A DNA stretch of 64,000 bases, taken from positions 124,001 through 188,000 of the forward strand of contig NZ_VCPE01000003.1 in assembly GCF_005938105.1 (NCBI RefSeq), written 5' to 3'. The stretch is from Brucella haematophila. GTDB taxonomy: Bacteria; Pseudomonadota; Alphaproteobacteria; Rhizobiales; Rhizobiaceae. The position numbers and the translations under genes were made by a program. Positions 8,319 to 17,774 of this stretch are shown in pieces (the stretch's first letter is position 1; the number at the start of each line of letters is the position of its first letter). The notes under the pieces were generated by a model. That model was not told the origin of the DNA. It ran no database searches and saw only the letters and a list, made by a program, of their open reading frames with translations.

Positions 8319-9842
8319 TTAATGATAGTGACCCGACTGAACGCGTGCGACTTCCTCATCCGTGAGGGAGTGCCATCGCGCTCTACGGTCCTGTCTTTCC
8401 GCGTCGCTGGTCTTGGGGATAAATAGATTGCCCTCGGGCAGCGTGGCGCGAGCTTCCGATAGGTCGCTCCAGAGCAATCCATCGCTGCCTGCCAGAAATG
8501 CTGTGCCCCGTAGGCTCGCACGGTCCTGATCCGCCATGCGCCGCACTGGCACACCACTGAGATCAGCCTGCAACTGCAGCAAAGTATCGCTGGAGGAAAG
8601 CCCTCCGCCTGCCACGACTTCCCGTACAGAGACGCCAGCCACTGCAGCACTCGCCTCCGCACAGGAAACGACCGAGTTTGCAATGCCCTCCAGAATGGCA
8701 TGAGCAAGATGCGCTCGACTATGCGCCATCGAAAGCCCGGTGAGTGATGCGCGACCATCCGGAACGATGTTCGGCTGGCGCAATCCCGTGAGCGTCGGCA
8801 TGAAGAAAAGACCATCGGAAGACGGCACCGTTGCAGCCAGTTCGCTAATCTCTTTTGCATTGTCGAACCAGCGCATTTCATTGCAGAGCCAGTTGAGTGC
8901 TGAGCCTGTTGTAGCGGCATAGGTTTCGACCGCGAAATGCGAGATATTTTCGCTCCGCCAGGCTGTCATGGTGAAAGTTGCTTCATAAAGGCCGGGGTTT
9001 TTCGGCGTCTGCTTTCCGATCACAAGATCGACAAAGCTGCCCGTACCATGCACGCACATGGCCTGCCCCGCATCGTGACAGCCAAGACCGACAAGTCCGC
9101 CCAACTGATCGCCGCATGATGCCTTGATCGGCACACGGATACCCAGAATATCCTGTCGCGTATAACCGAAATCGTCCGCGTCCTGTTTCAGTTCGGGCAA
9201 AAGTTCCAGCGGAAAATCCTGCGCCTCGATCCAATCCGTGAAATAGCGGTTCTCACCGAGAATATAGGCCCCAGCAGAAGTCGCATTTGTCGGTGTGGTG
9301 ACGGCTTTGCGGTCTTCGGACAAGTGCCACAGCAGCCAGCTGTCTACTGTACCAAAAGCAAGGCGTTTTGCCTTCCATGCCTCGCGAACGACCGGCGTTT
9401 CCTGCATATGACGCGCAGCCCAGAGATAGATCGCTCTTCCGCCAACCGGGCGGCCAGCAAGTGGAACGAGTTTCGCATCCCATTTGGCCCCAAGCGGTTT
9501 TAACTCTTCAGCATAACGTGAATCCTGCCAGACCATAGCCGGAACCAGCGCCCGACCCGTTTCCGTATCCCAAAGAACGCCAGTTGCGCGTTGTGTGGCG
9601 ATTGCCATGGCAGCAATCTCCATCCCGGCATTTCGCGCCGCCGCAATCGTCTTGCCGCAAACTTCGATAGTCTTCTGCAAAAGAACATCGGCGTCCTGTT
9701 CCACCACATTGTGTCGCGGTGAGAATACGGCAAGTGTTGTGTAGTTGACGGCAGAGACCGAACCGTCGGCCGCGACAAGCGCGGCCCGGGTTCCGGACGT
9801 TCCTTCATCAATGGCCAGAATGGCCTGTCTGCGTCCGTTCAC
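8319..9842 (-). CDS. FGGY-family carbohydrate/polyol kinase (glycerol-kinase-like)
   Basis: A 507-aa sugar kinase with the two FGGY actin-like domains. The N-terminal phosphate-1 motif AIDEGTSGTRAAL is at residues 10-22. The central GDQLGGLVGLGC and HGTGSFVDL and the C-terminal EGIANSV with VVAGGGLSSSDTLLQLQADL segments are typical ATP-binding blocks. The start is a GTG at 9842, supported by GGAGG about 4-5 nt upstream. It phosphorylates a polyol or sugar for the next gene, glpD, which favours glycerol as substrate, but the sequence differs from classical GlpK, so erythritol, xylulose or another polyol is possible. It lies 14 nt after the permease gene. Confidence 0.85.
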   Translation of the reverse strand: MNGRRQAILAIDEGTSGTRAALVAADGSVSAVNYTTLAVFSPRHNVVEQDADVLLQKTIEVCGKTIAAARNAGMEIAAMAIATQRATGVLWDTETGRALVPAMVWQDSRYAEELKPLGAKWDAKLVPLAGRPVGGRAIYLWAARHMQETPVVREAWKAKRLAFGTVDSWLLWHLSEDRKAVTTPTNATSAGAYILGENRYFTDWIEAQDFPLELLPELKQDADDFGYTRQDILGIRVPIKASCGDQLGGLVGLGCHDAGQAMCVHGTGSFVDLVIGKQTPKNPGLYEATFTMTAWRSENISHFAVETYAATTGSALNWLCNEMRWFDNAKEISELAATVPSSDGLFFMPTLTGLRQPNIVPDGRASLTGLSMAHSRAHLAHAILEGIANSVVSCAEASAAVAGVSVREVVAGGGLSSSDTLLQLQADLSGVPVRRMADQDRASLRGTAFLAGSDGLLWSDLSEARATLPEGNLFIPKTSDAERQDRRARWHSLTDEEVARVQSGHYH

Positions 9843-9856
9843 ATTATCCTCCGTTG

Positions 9857-11272
9857 TTACCGGTCGCCTTCGAACTGCGGCGCGTTCGGCTCGTCATCCG
9901 GGCTGATCTTTGTGCGGGTCGGATCCCACTGGATGATCGAGCAGATGATGCAAGCAATCAGCGGTACCACCGACAGGATCAGGAAGGTCGTGCCGAGACC
10001 GTAGGTCTCACGGAAAATCGGGAAAACCAGCAAGCCGAGTGCAGCACCCATAGCGCCAAGCGCACCGATGATACCGTTGGCACCAGCACGCAGTTCGCTG
10101 CGGAACGACAGTGACGAAAGGCTCTTGCCGTTGGCACCCGGACCACCAGAGTGGAACAGGATGAACAGCGAAGGAACGATCACCGCAAGCCAGGTCGGCA
10201 TGGTGTCATGGAACAGCCCCATGATGACCAACATGACGAAAACTGCACCAAAGCCGATGGCAGAAGCCCGGCGCAGGCCGAGCACACGACCAATGACCGG
10301 CGAAGAGAAGCCGCCAATAATACCAAACACATTGAATACGAGCGTACCCAGCATCGCGTAGAGAAAGTCCTTGCCAAAGAGGGCCGCACTGATGAGGGGC
10401 AGGTACCAGCCCACTGCAAAATACTGGATTGACTGTCCGATCTGCACGGTCGCGGCAAGAATGGTGCGCGGCAGATAGATGCCGCGGAAAATCAGGGCAA
10501 CATTGGCGATACCGCGACGAGCCTGATTGAGAACCGGCAAACGGTCTTCCGGCAGAGCGGCAACGAAATCACGATGATAGATGCGGGTCATCGCACGGGC
10601 AGCGTCTTCCAGCTTTTCCTTGCGGGCAAGCCAGATCGGGCTCTCAACCATGAACATCGCTTGAAGAACCATGATGGCAAAGGCGAAAACGCCGGTTGCC
10701 GCAACGGAATAGCGCCAGATCGAGTCACCCACGTCCCAGCTATAGAACAGCATGGCCAGAAGCACATTGGTACAAACTGCGGTGTACCAGATGCCCTGCC
10801 AGGTATTGAGGCGGCTGCGCAGGCGTGCAGGCGTGAACTCGGCAAGCACTGCCATGGCAATTGCAAAGTCGATACCGTAGGCAGCACCAACGAAAAAACG
10901 TCCCATGAGGATGACTTCATAGGAATGGGCCGTCATCACCAGCACCGCTCCGATAAGAGCGAGGAGCTTTGCGAAGATCAGCGGGCGCATACGGCCCCAG
11001 CGGTCGGCGATCCAACCGCCGATTGGATTGAATGCAATCGACACCCATGAGGCAAAGGACGTCATCAGCGCGACCTGCGCGGCGTCCAGCCCCAAATCGC
11101 GGGTCATTGGTCCAAGCCCCGCGCTCAGCGCCGAATTGGCGAAGGCGTCCAGGAACAGGCCACCGAGCGCCAACCACCAGATAATACCGGCGCGGCCTCG
11201 AATACCGTCATTCGCATCAATGTAGGAAATAATATCCGGCACACCCCTAAGGGCTATTTTGCTTCCGTGCAT
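9857..11272 (-). CDS. MFS transporter, sugar/polyol-porter type
   Basis: A 471-aa major facilitator with about 12 hydrophobic segments. Loop 2-3 carries GGWIADRWGRMRPLIF, the classic G-x-x-x-D-R-x-G-R-R/K motif. VGAAYGIDFAIAMAVLAEFT followed by PARLRSRLNTWQG, and VESPIWLARKEKLEDAARAM between the two halves, resemble the sugar-porter family (PESPRWL motif). It is the first gene of the leftward operon, with GGGAGG about 9 nt before ATG 11272, so it probably imports the polyol used by the downstream kinase. The inner-membrane location follows from the fold. Substrate identity is inferred from the neighbours. Confidence 0.88.
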   Translation of the reverse strand: MHGSKIALRGVPDIISYIDANDGIRGRAGIIWWLALGGLFLDAFANSALSAGLGPMTRDLGLDAAQVALMTSFASWVSIAFNPIGGWIADRWGRMRPLIFAKLLALIGAVLVMTAHSYEVILMGRFFVGAAYGIDFAIAMAVLAEFTPARLRSRLNTWQGIWYTAVCTNVLLAMLFYSWDVGDSIWRYSVAATGVFAFAIMVLQAMFMVESPIWLARKEKLEDAARAMTRIYHRDFVAALPEDRLPVLNQARRGIANVALIFRGIYLPRTILAATVQIGQSIQYFAVGWYLPLISAALFGKDFLYAMLGTLVFNVFGIIGGFSSPVIGRVLGLRRASAIGFGAVFVMLVIMGLFHDTMPTWLAVIVPSLFILFHSGGPGANGKSLSSLSFRSELRAGANGIIGALGAMGAALGLLVFPIFRETYGLGTTFLILSVVPLIACIICSIIQWDPTRTKISPDDEPNAPQFEGDR

Positions 11273-11336
11273 TACGGCGTCCTCCCAACGTCGCTATGAC
11301 ATCTGCAAGAGGACTTATCCGGATTCCAGACGCAAT

Positions 11337-11362
11337 AAGACCAACCTTGCAGATGGTCTTAA
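11337..11362. promoter_or_regulatory. 8-bp inverted repeat upstream of the polyol operon
   Basis: TAAGACCA (11337-11344) and TGGTCTTA (11355-11362) are perfect inverted copies with a 10-nt spacer, 65-90 nt upstream of the MFS start, in a 281-nt region between that gene and the IclR gene. It could be an operator for the adjacent IclR regulator or an RNA hairpin in the leader. Because the operon encodes a GlpP antiterminator, a leader-RNA role is worth considering, although no T-tract follows the stem. Confidence 0.45.
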
Positions 11363-11553
11363 ATCTTCAGTCTGCATTTACGTTTATAGCCAATTTTTAA
11401 GAGGAGTCAATGCGCCAGTTCTATCACTGAACAACGATGGCTTTATCCAGCGCCTGCCCCAACTTTACACTGTGCTGAAACGCCAGAGATGCAAAGTGGC
11501 CTTGCTCGTTTGATTGCTGCTTCCGCCGTTGCAATCTTCCCTTCGTCTAAATC

Positions 11554-12330
11554 TCAACCCAACGCACCGAGAGCTTTTGAAATCGCCCCGGCGGTTTCAG
11601 ATACTGCTTTTACAAACAGCGCTTCCCGTTCCTCATCCGGCCCTTCAAATTCAAGCGAAGTTATACTCACACTCGCGACGGCTTCACCCGAACCGTTAAA
11701 TATGGGTGCTGCCACAGATAGATCGCCCCGGAAATGCAACGATCTGGTCACACAGTAATTATCATCGCGTGCTTTCTGTAATAACCGCCTGAACTCGCCA
11801 GGCTCAACAATGCTATGCTCGGTATGCTGCTGCATTTCCGTCGCATCGATGATCCGCTCCTGTTCCTCACCCGGTAAATGCGCGACCATAGTCAGACCGG
11901 AGGCCGTATAGAGCGCAGGCAGTTTTGCGCCTGCCCGAACATTGACGGACACGATCTTCTCACTCGCCAGACGCGAAACCAAGAGCACATCCGCCCCTAC
12001 GAGTTGGGCCAGATTAATTGTTTCCCCTGTTGCGTCGTGCAGTTTCTTCAAATGATCCTGCGAAAGAGCAATAAGTGGATCTGTATCCAGATATGTGAAA
12101 CCAAATTCCAGCAAGCGAGGCGAAAGCCTGTAGTTTCGGCTCGTCTCCTTCGTCAAATAGCCCAGACCATGAAGCGTATAGACAAAACGCTGAACTGCAC
12201 TGCGGTCCAACCCAGCATAGGCAGCTATTTCTGCAAGTGTCAGGGACTGCTTATCGCGATTGAACGCGCCTAAGACAAGGAAAGCCTTCTCCACGGATTT
12301 CACATACAGGTGGCTGTCTTGGATGCTCAT
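11554..12330 (-). CDS. IclR-family transcriptional regulator
   Basis: A 258-aa IclR-type regulator. The N-terminal winged helix-turn-helix occupies about residues 10-72 (SLTLAEIAAYAGLDRSAVQR then FVYTLHGLGYLTKE). The GAF-like effector domain fills the rest (LGFTYLD-type segment, LVSRLASEKIVSVNVRAGAK, then SITSLEF near the end). It is divergent from the peptide-type ABC operon, whose promoter carries two palindromes, and it also lies 281 nt upstream of the polyol operon on the same strand. The ABC operon is the more likely target. The effector is unknown. Confidence 0.9.
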   Translation of the reverse strand: MSIQDSHLYVKSVEKAFLVLGAFNRDKQSLTLAEIAAYAGLDRSAVQRFVYTLHGLGYLTKETSRNYRLSPRLLEFGFTYLDTDPLIALSQDHLKKLHDATGETINLAQLVGADVLLVSRLASEKIVSVNVRAGAKLPALYTASGLTMVAHLPGEEQERIIDATEMQQHTEHSIVEPGEFRRLLQKARDDNYCVTRSLHFRGDLSVAAPIFNGSGEAVASVSITSLEFEGPDEEREALFVKAVSETAGAISKALGALG

Positions 12331-12448
12331 ATCTCAGCACATTCCTCATTAAAGGCAATTGATCCGCCATTCATAAAGAATCGCAGCCAATAGGTTCGGG
12401 CGGGCAACAATCCAACAAATGCATGCGAGTTGTCAAAACTGGCTTGAC

Positions 12449-12484
12449 AATTACAATGTAATTCCGCAGATTACAATGCAATTA
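12449..12484. promoter_or_regulatory. tandem palindromes upstream of ABC operon, candidate IclR sites
   Basis: AATTACAATGTAATT (12449-12463) is a perfect 7+1+7 palindrome. A second, slightly degenerate copy, ATTACAATGCAATTA, lies at 12470-12484, about 20 bp (two helical turns) further on. A possible -35 hexamer TTGACA (12444-12449) abuts the first copy. The pair lies 48 nt upstream of the binding-protein start and is divergent from the IclR gene, which suggests cooperative regulator binding over the promoter. Confidence 0.6.
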
Positions 12485-12531
12485 TCAACCAAAAATGCCG
12501 CAGGGAACTCGGCGACGAAAATGGGAACCAC

Positions 12532-14139
12532 ATGACTGCTAAGAAAAGCCTTTTCAGTGCTGTATTGATATCTGCTGTTGCTGGCACGATTGGATTGGCG
12601 CATGCCGCCGAAGGGGAAACTCCGGCGCTTATCGCTGACACTCCGGCTGCCAAAGGCCCCATCGCTGATGTGGTATGGGCGCTCGGTAAAGAGCCCGCTT
12701 CTCTGGACCCTGCACAATCGAACGAATTCGTCATCAATCAGGTTCTGTCGAACCTCTGTGAAACGCTTTTTGTCATCAACCCTGACTTCAAGGTCGAGAA
12801 CTGGTTGGCGACCGGCGTTACGCAACCGGATGACAAGACCTACCTCTATAAGATCCGCAAGGATGCTAAATTCTGGGATGGATCGCCGGTCACGACGGCT
12901 GACGTTGCCTTTAGCCTCCAGCGCAATCTCGACCCGAATGTCAAATCTCGCTGGGCGCGCTATTACATTAATGTCGACAAGGTCGAGGCCGTTGACGACG
13001 AAACCGTCAAAGTGACGCTCAAGCAGCCTGACATCATGTTCAACTCCGCGATGGCGACTGCGGCCAGCGCAGTCATCAAGAAGAGCCATGCGGAAGCAAA
13101 CGGCAATGTCATCGGCACGCCGCAGGTTGCGCCGATGTGCAGCGGTCCGTTCAAACTGACAGCATGGAACACGGGATCTTCGATTATCCTTGAGAAGAAC
13201 AAGGATTATTGGAACCCGACCCATGCTGCCCTGGCCGACAAATTCGAGTTCAAGTTCGTTGTCGATACATCCGCTCAGGTCAATGGTCTGATCACCGGTC
13301 AATTGCAGGGCATGTATGGTCCAACCGGGACTGCTATTGGCGCTCTGAAGAAAGCGACGGCGGGTAAACTTTATTTCGGCAAGAGCTTCTCAAACTATCA
13401 GCTCATTCCGAACATGCGCCCCGATGCGACGTCCGTGGCCGCAAACGAAAAAATCCGTCAGGCCTTATCGCTGGCCATCAACCGCACGGCCATTGCCGCA
13501 AAGGTTTTCAACGGTGCGGCTATCCCGACCATTTCACCAGCGCCAAGCGCGGCGTTCTCCAATATGGCCTCGGCAAATCCTAACCTTGAAGTGCCTGCAA
13601 TCGACCTCGAAAAAGCAAAAGCTCTGGTTGCCGAGGCGGGACCAATCGAGAAGCCGCTGCTTCTCGCCTATGGCGCTCGCTCCGACTATGAAATGCTGGC
13701 TTCGCTGATCATGGATGCTGGTCGCAAGATCGGTGTGCCGATTGAGCTGAAAGCAGTGCCTTACGATCAGTATGTTGCAGCGTTCTTCGATGGCAAGCTG
13801 CGGCAGAACGATTTCATGATGATGACCAAGAACATCAACATGACCGACCCACTCGATTTCTTCTCCGTGTTCACCCCTTCCTTTGCGGCCCTCAATTTCG
13901 GGCACTACGACAATCCGGAAGTCGTCGACCGCATTGTCAAGGCCCGCAGCGAAACGGATGAAGCCAAGCGTTCAGCACTGATCAGCGAAGCCCAGAATAT
14001 CATTGTCCGTGAGAAAGCATGGATACCCCTCGTGGAATTCACCAATGCGCTCTACATGGATGGCTCGATCACAGGCGCACCCGCTTCCTACGTATTCCCC
14101 TATTACCCTTGGGCAGCCCAGGTGGGCGCGGCGAAATAA
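12532..14139 (+). CDS. peptide-type ABC transporter substrate-binding protein
   Basis: A 535-aa SBP_bac_5 (DppA/OppA-like) periplasmic binding protein. Residues 1-25 form a Sec signal peptide ending in LAHA. The family signature is visible in PASLDPAQSNEFVINQVLSN and the downstream KIRKDAKFWDGSPVTTADVA, followed by SLQRNLDP. It is the first gene of a five-gene importer operon that ends with a flavin monooxygenase, and it is divergent from an IclR regulator. This family binds di/oligopeptides, opines, nickel chelates or glycosides, so the ligand cannot be named; coupling to a monooxygenase suggests a small organic compound. The next gene starts 21 nt later. Confidence 0.9.
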   Translation: MTAKKSLFSAVLISAVAGTIGLAHAAEGETPALIADTPAAKGPIADVVWALGKEPASLDPAQSNEFVINQVLSNLCETLFVINPDFKVENWLATGVTQPDDKTYLYKIRKDAKFWDGSPVTTADVAFSLQRNLDPNVKSRWARYYINVDKVEAVDDETVKVTLKQPDIMFNSAMATAASAVIKKSHAEANGNVIGTPQVAPMCSGPFKLTAWNTGSSIILEKNKDYWNPTHAALADKFEFKFVVDTSAQVNGLITGQLQGMYGPTGTAIGALKKATAGKLYFGKSFSNYQLIPNMRPDATSVAANEKIRQALSLAINRTAIAAKVFNGAAIPTISPAPSAAFSNMASANPNLEVPAIDLEKAKALVAEAGPIEKPLLLAYGARSDYEMLASLIMDAGRKIGVPIELKAVPYDQYVAAFFDGKLRQNDFMMMTKNINMTDPLDFFSVFTPSFAALNFGHYDNPEVVDRIVKARSETDEAKRSALISEAQNIIVREKAWIPLVEFTNALYMDGSITGAPASYVFPYYPWAAQVGAAK

Positions 14140-14160
14140 GCGCCTCCGCAGGACACTCCA

Positions 14161-15108
14161 ATGCTAAGAGCAGCTTCCATTCGATTACTATCAGCAGCGG
14201 CAACGCTGCTGATAGCCTCCTTCATCATCTTCACCGCCTTGCATTACTCGCCGGGCTCGTCGGTAGCCTTCATTCTCGGTGGCAGCCAGAACACGGCGAC
14301 ACCGGAGCAAATCGCGTTCATAGAACAACAATATGGTTTGAATGATCCGCTTTTGACGCGCTATGGCAAGTGGCTTCTCCACGCGCTTTCGGGAGATTGG
14401 GGCCAGTCCTACTCAATGCGTGAGAATGTCTGGGCGGTTATTGCCAGCCGGTTGCCCACAACCTTTGGACTGATCGCTCTGGCATCGCTCTTCAGCATAA
14501 GCCTTGGCATGCTGATAGGCATCCTCTCGTCCATCGGCGGGCGGTTCGTCAGCATGGTGATGTCGATCATCACCACCATTGGTTTTGCCACTCCGGGCTT
14601 TGTTGCTTCCATCGTTCTGGTGACGTTTTTCGCTGTTCGTTTGAACTGGTTTCCGGCTCTCGGTTCCGGTGAAGGATTTGCCGACGGATTGTGGCACCTC
14701 GTTCTACCGTCGATCGCGCTCGGCTTGACCACCTGTTGCATTGTCGCGCGTATCACGCGAGTTTCCGTCAGCGATGAAATGAGGCGTGAACATGTACAGA
14801 CCGCAATCATACGCGGTGTGCCGTCCCATCTCGTGCTGATCCGGCATGTGCTACGTAATGCATTGATCCCGATTGTGACGATTGCCGGCATCAGCATGGC
14901 CACTATGGTTGCAGGAACGGTGGTCATTGAGTTCGCCTTTGGTTTGCATGGGGTCGGCACGCTGCTCATCGCCGCAGTCCAGCAAAAGGACGTTCCCATC
15001 GTTCAGGCCGTTTCCACACTTCTGGTTGGTACTTACCTGCTCGTAAATTTCGTTGTCGATCTTCTTTACATTGCCATTGATCCGAGGGTTCGCCTTGAAA
15101 ACCGCTGA
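14161..15108 (+). CDS. peptide-type ABC transporter permease (DppB-like)
   Basis: A 315-aa inner-membrane permease of the BPD_transp_1 family with about six membrane segments. The N-terminal TM segment (LLIASFIIFTALHYSPGS) is followed by the DppB-type EQIAFIEQQYGLNDPLLTRY region. The EAA-like cytoplasmic loop appears as EHVQTAIIRGVPSHLVLIRH, followed by VLRNALIPIV, which contacts the ATPase. It ends LYIAIDPRVRLENR, typical for the family. Its 3' end overlaps the start of the second permease gene, indicating translational coupling. Confidence 0.9.
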   Translation: MLRAASIRLLSAAATLLIASFIIFTALHYSPGSSVAFILGGSQNTATPEQIAFIEQQYGLNDPLLTRYGKWLLHALSGDWGQSYSMRENVWAVIASRLPTTFGLIALASLFSISLGMLIGILSSIGGRFVSMVMSIITTIGFATPGFVASIVLVTFFAVRLNWFPALGSGEGFADGLWHLVLPSIALGLTTCCIVARITRVSVSDEMRREHVQTAIIRGVPSHLVLIRHVLRNALIPIVTIAGISMATMVAGTVVIEFAFGLHGVGTLLIAAVQQKDVPIVQAVSTLLVGTYLLVNFVVDLLYIAIDPRVRLENR

Positions 15109-15970
15109 AGCCATAAACAACCACGTCGACACAGAGCAGCCCAATCTCGCTTTCAAAATCCTGTCGCAACTCGGCATCCTGGGGGTCATCGCGGTCGTGG
15201 TGCTGGCACTCGTCTGTCTGATTGCAATCTTTGCGCCATGGCTTGCACCACACGACCCGCTAGAAATCGATATTATCAACACCTACGGCGTTCCGAGTGA
15301 AGTCAACCTTCTCGGCACGGACGCACTCGGTCGGGACATTCTTTCGCGTTTGATCTGGGGAAGCCGCACGGCATTGCTCGGACCGCTCGCCATTGTCTTT
15401 CTATCGGGCACCGTTGCGATGATCATGTCGATGATCGCCGCCTGGAACCGTGGCTTCGTCGACATACTGATCAGCCGGGTCATTGATATTCAGTTCGCGT
15501 TCCCAGCTATTCTTTTGACCTTGCTCATCACAGCCACGTTTTCCAGCGGTTTCTGGCCTGCCGTTGTGGCGTTGAGTCTTGCATCTGTGCCCCATAAGGC
15601 AAGGCTCTTGCGCAGCACCCTGCTGCGGGAGCGGTCCCAGCCTTATATTGAAGCGCTGGAATCGCAGGGCATGTCGGGCCTTAGAATCTGCATCATGCAT
15701 CTGTTACCGGCAATCTGGCCCTTCTTCGCAACGCAGCTCATCCTCTCATTTGGATATGCAACCGTCGAACTCGCCGCCATTTCGTTCATCGGCCTTGGCA
15801 TTCAGGCACCTGCTGCCGATTGGGGTCTGATGGTCGCACAAGGACAGGCAGGGATCATCCAGGGCGAAATCCGGGAAGCTGCAACGGCTGGCCTCGCTAT
15901 CGTCGTGGTCGTAACCGCCGTCACCATTATTGGCGACAGGTTGTCGCAAATCCAGCGTGAGGCTCGGTAA
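15095..15970 (+). CDS. peptide-type ABC transporter permease (DppC-like)
   Basis: An approximately 291-aa second permease with the DppC hallmarks: N-terminal TM then FAPWLAPHDPLEIDI, LLGTDALGRDILSRLIWGSR, and a cytoplasmic EAA loop around YIEALESQGMSGLRICIMHL. The start was set at TTG 15095 because GAGGG lies at about 15084-15088; it overlaps the upstream permease by 14 nt. An in-frame TTG at 15053 would add 14 residues without a better ribosome site. The stop shares one base with the ATG of the first ATPase gene. Confidence 0.85.
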   Translation: MKTAEAINNHVDTEQPNLAFKILSQLGILGVIAVVVLALVCLIAIFAPWLAPHDPLEIDIINTYGVPSEVNLLGTDALGRDILSRLIWGSRTALLGPLAIVFLSGTVAMIMSMIAAWNRGFVDILISRVIDIQFAFPAILLTLLITATFSSGFWPAVVALSLASVPHKARLLRSTLLRERSQPYIEALESQGMSGLRICIMHLLPAIWPFFATQLILSFGYATVELAAISFIGLGIQAPAADWGLMVAQGQAGIIQGEIREAATAGLAIVVVVTAVTIIGDRLSQIQREAR

Positions 15971-16959
15971 TGCTGCTCGAAATCAACAATCTCAGCGTCG
16001 AGATCGCAACGCGGAACAGAATTCGTCCGGTTGTGGCCAACGTGTCGCTGACAATACGCGAAGGGGAATCCCTCGCGCTCGTCGGTGAATCCGGTTCGGG
16101 TAAGTCGATGACCACGAAGGCCATAACCCGTACCCTCCCCCATGGCGCCGTAGTCAAAGGCGAAATCAAATTCGCCGGCCGGTCTGTAACAGCTATGAAC
16201 TCGCGGGAATTGCGCGCGTACCGGCAGCACCATGTAGGCGTCATTTATCAGGACCCGCGGGCACATATCAATCCGGTCCGGCGCATCGAAGACTTTCTCC
16301 TGGAAGGGCTTCAGCTCTATGATCGCAGGCCATACAATGTGTTGAGAACAGTGGTTGCCGACCTTCTTCGGGAGGTGGGGATTGCAGATCCGGAACGCTG
16401 CCTGAAAAGCTATCCCCATCAGCTTTCAGGTGGGATGCTTCAACGCGTTGCGATCACCGCCGCGCTGGCAACCGAACCCAAGCTGCTTCTTGCGGACGAG
16501 CCAACCACAGCTCTCGACGTCACGACGCAGGCAGAAGTTTCGGCCCTGCTTATGGAATTGCAGAAGCGGCGCGGCCTTGCCATCCTGTTCATCACCCATG
16601 ACCTCGATCTGGCAGCCTCCATCTGCGACCGCACGGCAGTCATGTATTCCGGCGAGATCGTTGAAATTGGCACAAGCCGCGATCTCTATACGGCGCCGCG
16701 TCATCCCTATTCGGTCAAGCTTCTGGAATGCCGCCCAAGTCTGGAAGAGCGCGTCGAGCTCTTGCCGGTTTTGCCGGGAAGTCCAACACCTGCATATGAG
16801 GCACCTTCGGGTTGTTCATTCTCACCGCGTTGCGATCGCATGATGCAACCCTGCGTCGATGTGAAACCACGTCTTCAGCCAGTCGGTTCCAGCCACGTTT
16901 CCTGCCACCTTTATGACACCAAATATGGAGCGACCGATGCTGTCTGTCAGCGCCTCTAG
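15970..16959 (+). CDS. peptide-type ABC transporter ATP-binding protein (DppD-like)
   Basis: A 329-aa ATPase. Walker A GESGSGKS is at residues 39-46, the signature LSGGMLQRVAI at about 153-163, and Walker [14 protein letters not shown] at about 174-186. The oligopeptide/dipeptide C-terminal extension is present (LPVLPGSPTPAYEAPSGCSF and a following SPRCDRM), which separates it from sugar or amino-acid ATPases. It would form the ATPase heterodimer with the next gene, whose start lies inside its last codons. It powers import through the two permeases upstream. Confidence 0.9.
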   Translation: MLLEINNLSVEIATRNRIRPVVANVSLTIREGESLALVGESGSGKSMTTKAITRTLPHGAVVKGEIKFAGRSVTAMNSRELRAYRQHHVGVIYQDPRAHINPVRRIEDFLLEGLQLYDRRPYNVLRTVVADLLREVGIADPERCLKSYPHQLSGGMLQRVAITAALATEPKLLLADEPTTALDVTTQAEVSALLMELQKRRGLAILFITHDLDLAASICDRTAVMYSGEIVEIGTSRDLYTAPRHPYSVKLLECRPSLEERVELLPVLPGSPTPAYEAPSGCSFSPRCDRMMQPCVDVKPRLQPVGSSHVSCHLYDTKYGATDAVCQRL

Positions 16960-17749
16960 TCCTGCGCTTTCCGCCCGCTCGCTTCGGAAAGTCTTTCACG
17001 TCAAGGCCGGGCTTGGCCGACGTCCACGCGAAATCATCGCCGTGGACAATGTTTCCTTCAATATTCCACCGCAGCAAAATTTCGGCATCATTGGTGAGTC
17101 CGGGTCCGGAAAATCCACGATTGCCCGCATGATGCTTGGGCTCGAAGTGCCGACCGAGGGCGAAATTTCCTTTTTTGGGACGCCCTACATACGCCATCGG
17201 CGAACTGCTGAAAGACTGGCGCATGCACGGCAAATCCAGATGGTGTTTCAGGACCCTTACAGCTCGCTGGACCCGAGACAAACCATTGGTGGTGGTCTGA
17301 AGGAGCTGCTGCGTCTGCACGGCGCCGATGACCATGCTGCCCGACATGAAAGCCACCGTCTTCTCGAACAAGTGGGATTGAGTGGACGGTTTGCAGACGT
17401 CCGCCCGTTGCAGCTTTCGGGCGGACAGCGGCAGCGCGTCGCCATTGCGCGTGCACTCGCGGTCAAGCCGCGTTTCATTTTGCTCGATGAAGCCGTCGCC
17501 TCGCTGGACGTATCGATCCAGGCGCAAATTCTGAACATGCTCGCGGAAATCCAGAAGGAAATGGGAGTTCAGTACATCCTGATTTCCCACAATCTCGCTG
17601 TCGTCCGACAACTAACCGATCTTTGCATCGTGATGCATCGCGGCAAAGTGGTTGAAGAAGGACGGACCGAGCACGTTCTTTTGAACCCCCAGCACGAATA
17701 CACCATCCGGCTGAAGGAAAGCATCCCGACGCCTTCGTTTGAAATTTAA
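16937..17749 (+). CDS. peptide-type ABC transporter ATP-binding protein (DppF-like)
   Basis: A 270-aa ATPase. Walker A GESGSGKS is near residues 53-60, the Q-loop in QMVFQDPYSSLDPRQ, the signature LSGGQRQRVAIARAL, and Walker B FILLDEAVASLDVS. The Walker B line has DEAVASLD instead of the more common DEPTSALD, a normal variant of this branch. ATG 16937 was chosen because GGAG lies about 6 nt upstream; ATGs at 16913 and 16925 are in frame but less well supported. It overlaps the DppD-like gene by 23 nt. The C-terminal part lacks the full oligopeptide extension. Confidence 0.87.
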   Translation: MLSVSASSPALSARSLRKVFHVKAGLGRRPREIIAVDNVSFNIPPQQNFGIIGESGSGKSTIARMMLGLEVPTEGEISFFGTPYIRHRRTAERLAHARQIQMVFQDPYSSLDPRQTIGGGLKELLRLHGADDHAARHESHRLLEQVGLSGRFADVRPLQLSGGQRQRVAIARALAVKPRFILLDEAVASLDVSIQAQILNMLAEIQKEMGVQYILISHNLAVVRQLTDLCIVMHRGKVVEEGRTEHVLLNPQHEYTIRLKESIPTPSFEI

Positions 17750-17774
17750 AGACCAGATCAGAAGGAATTTGAAA

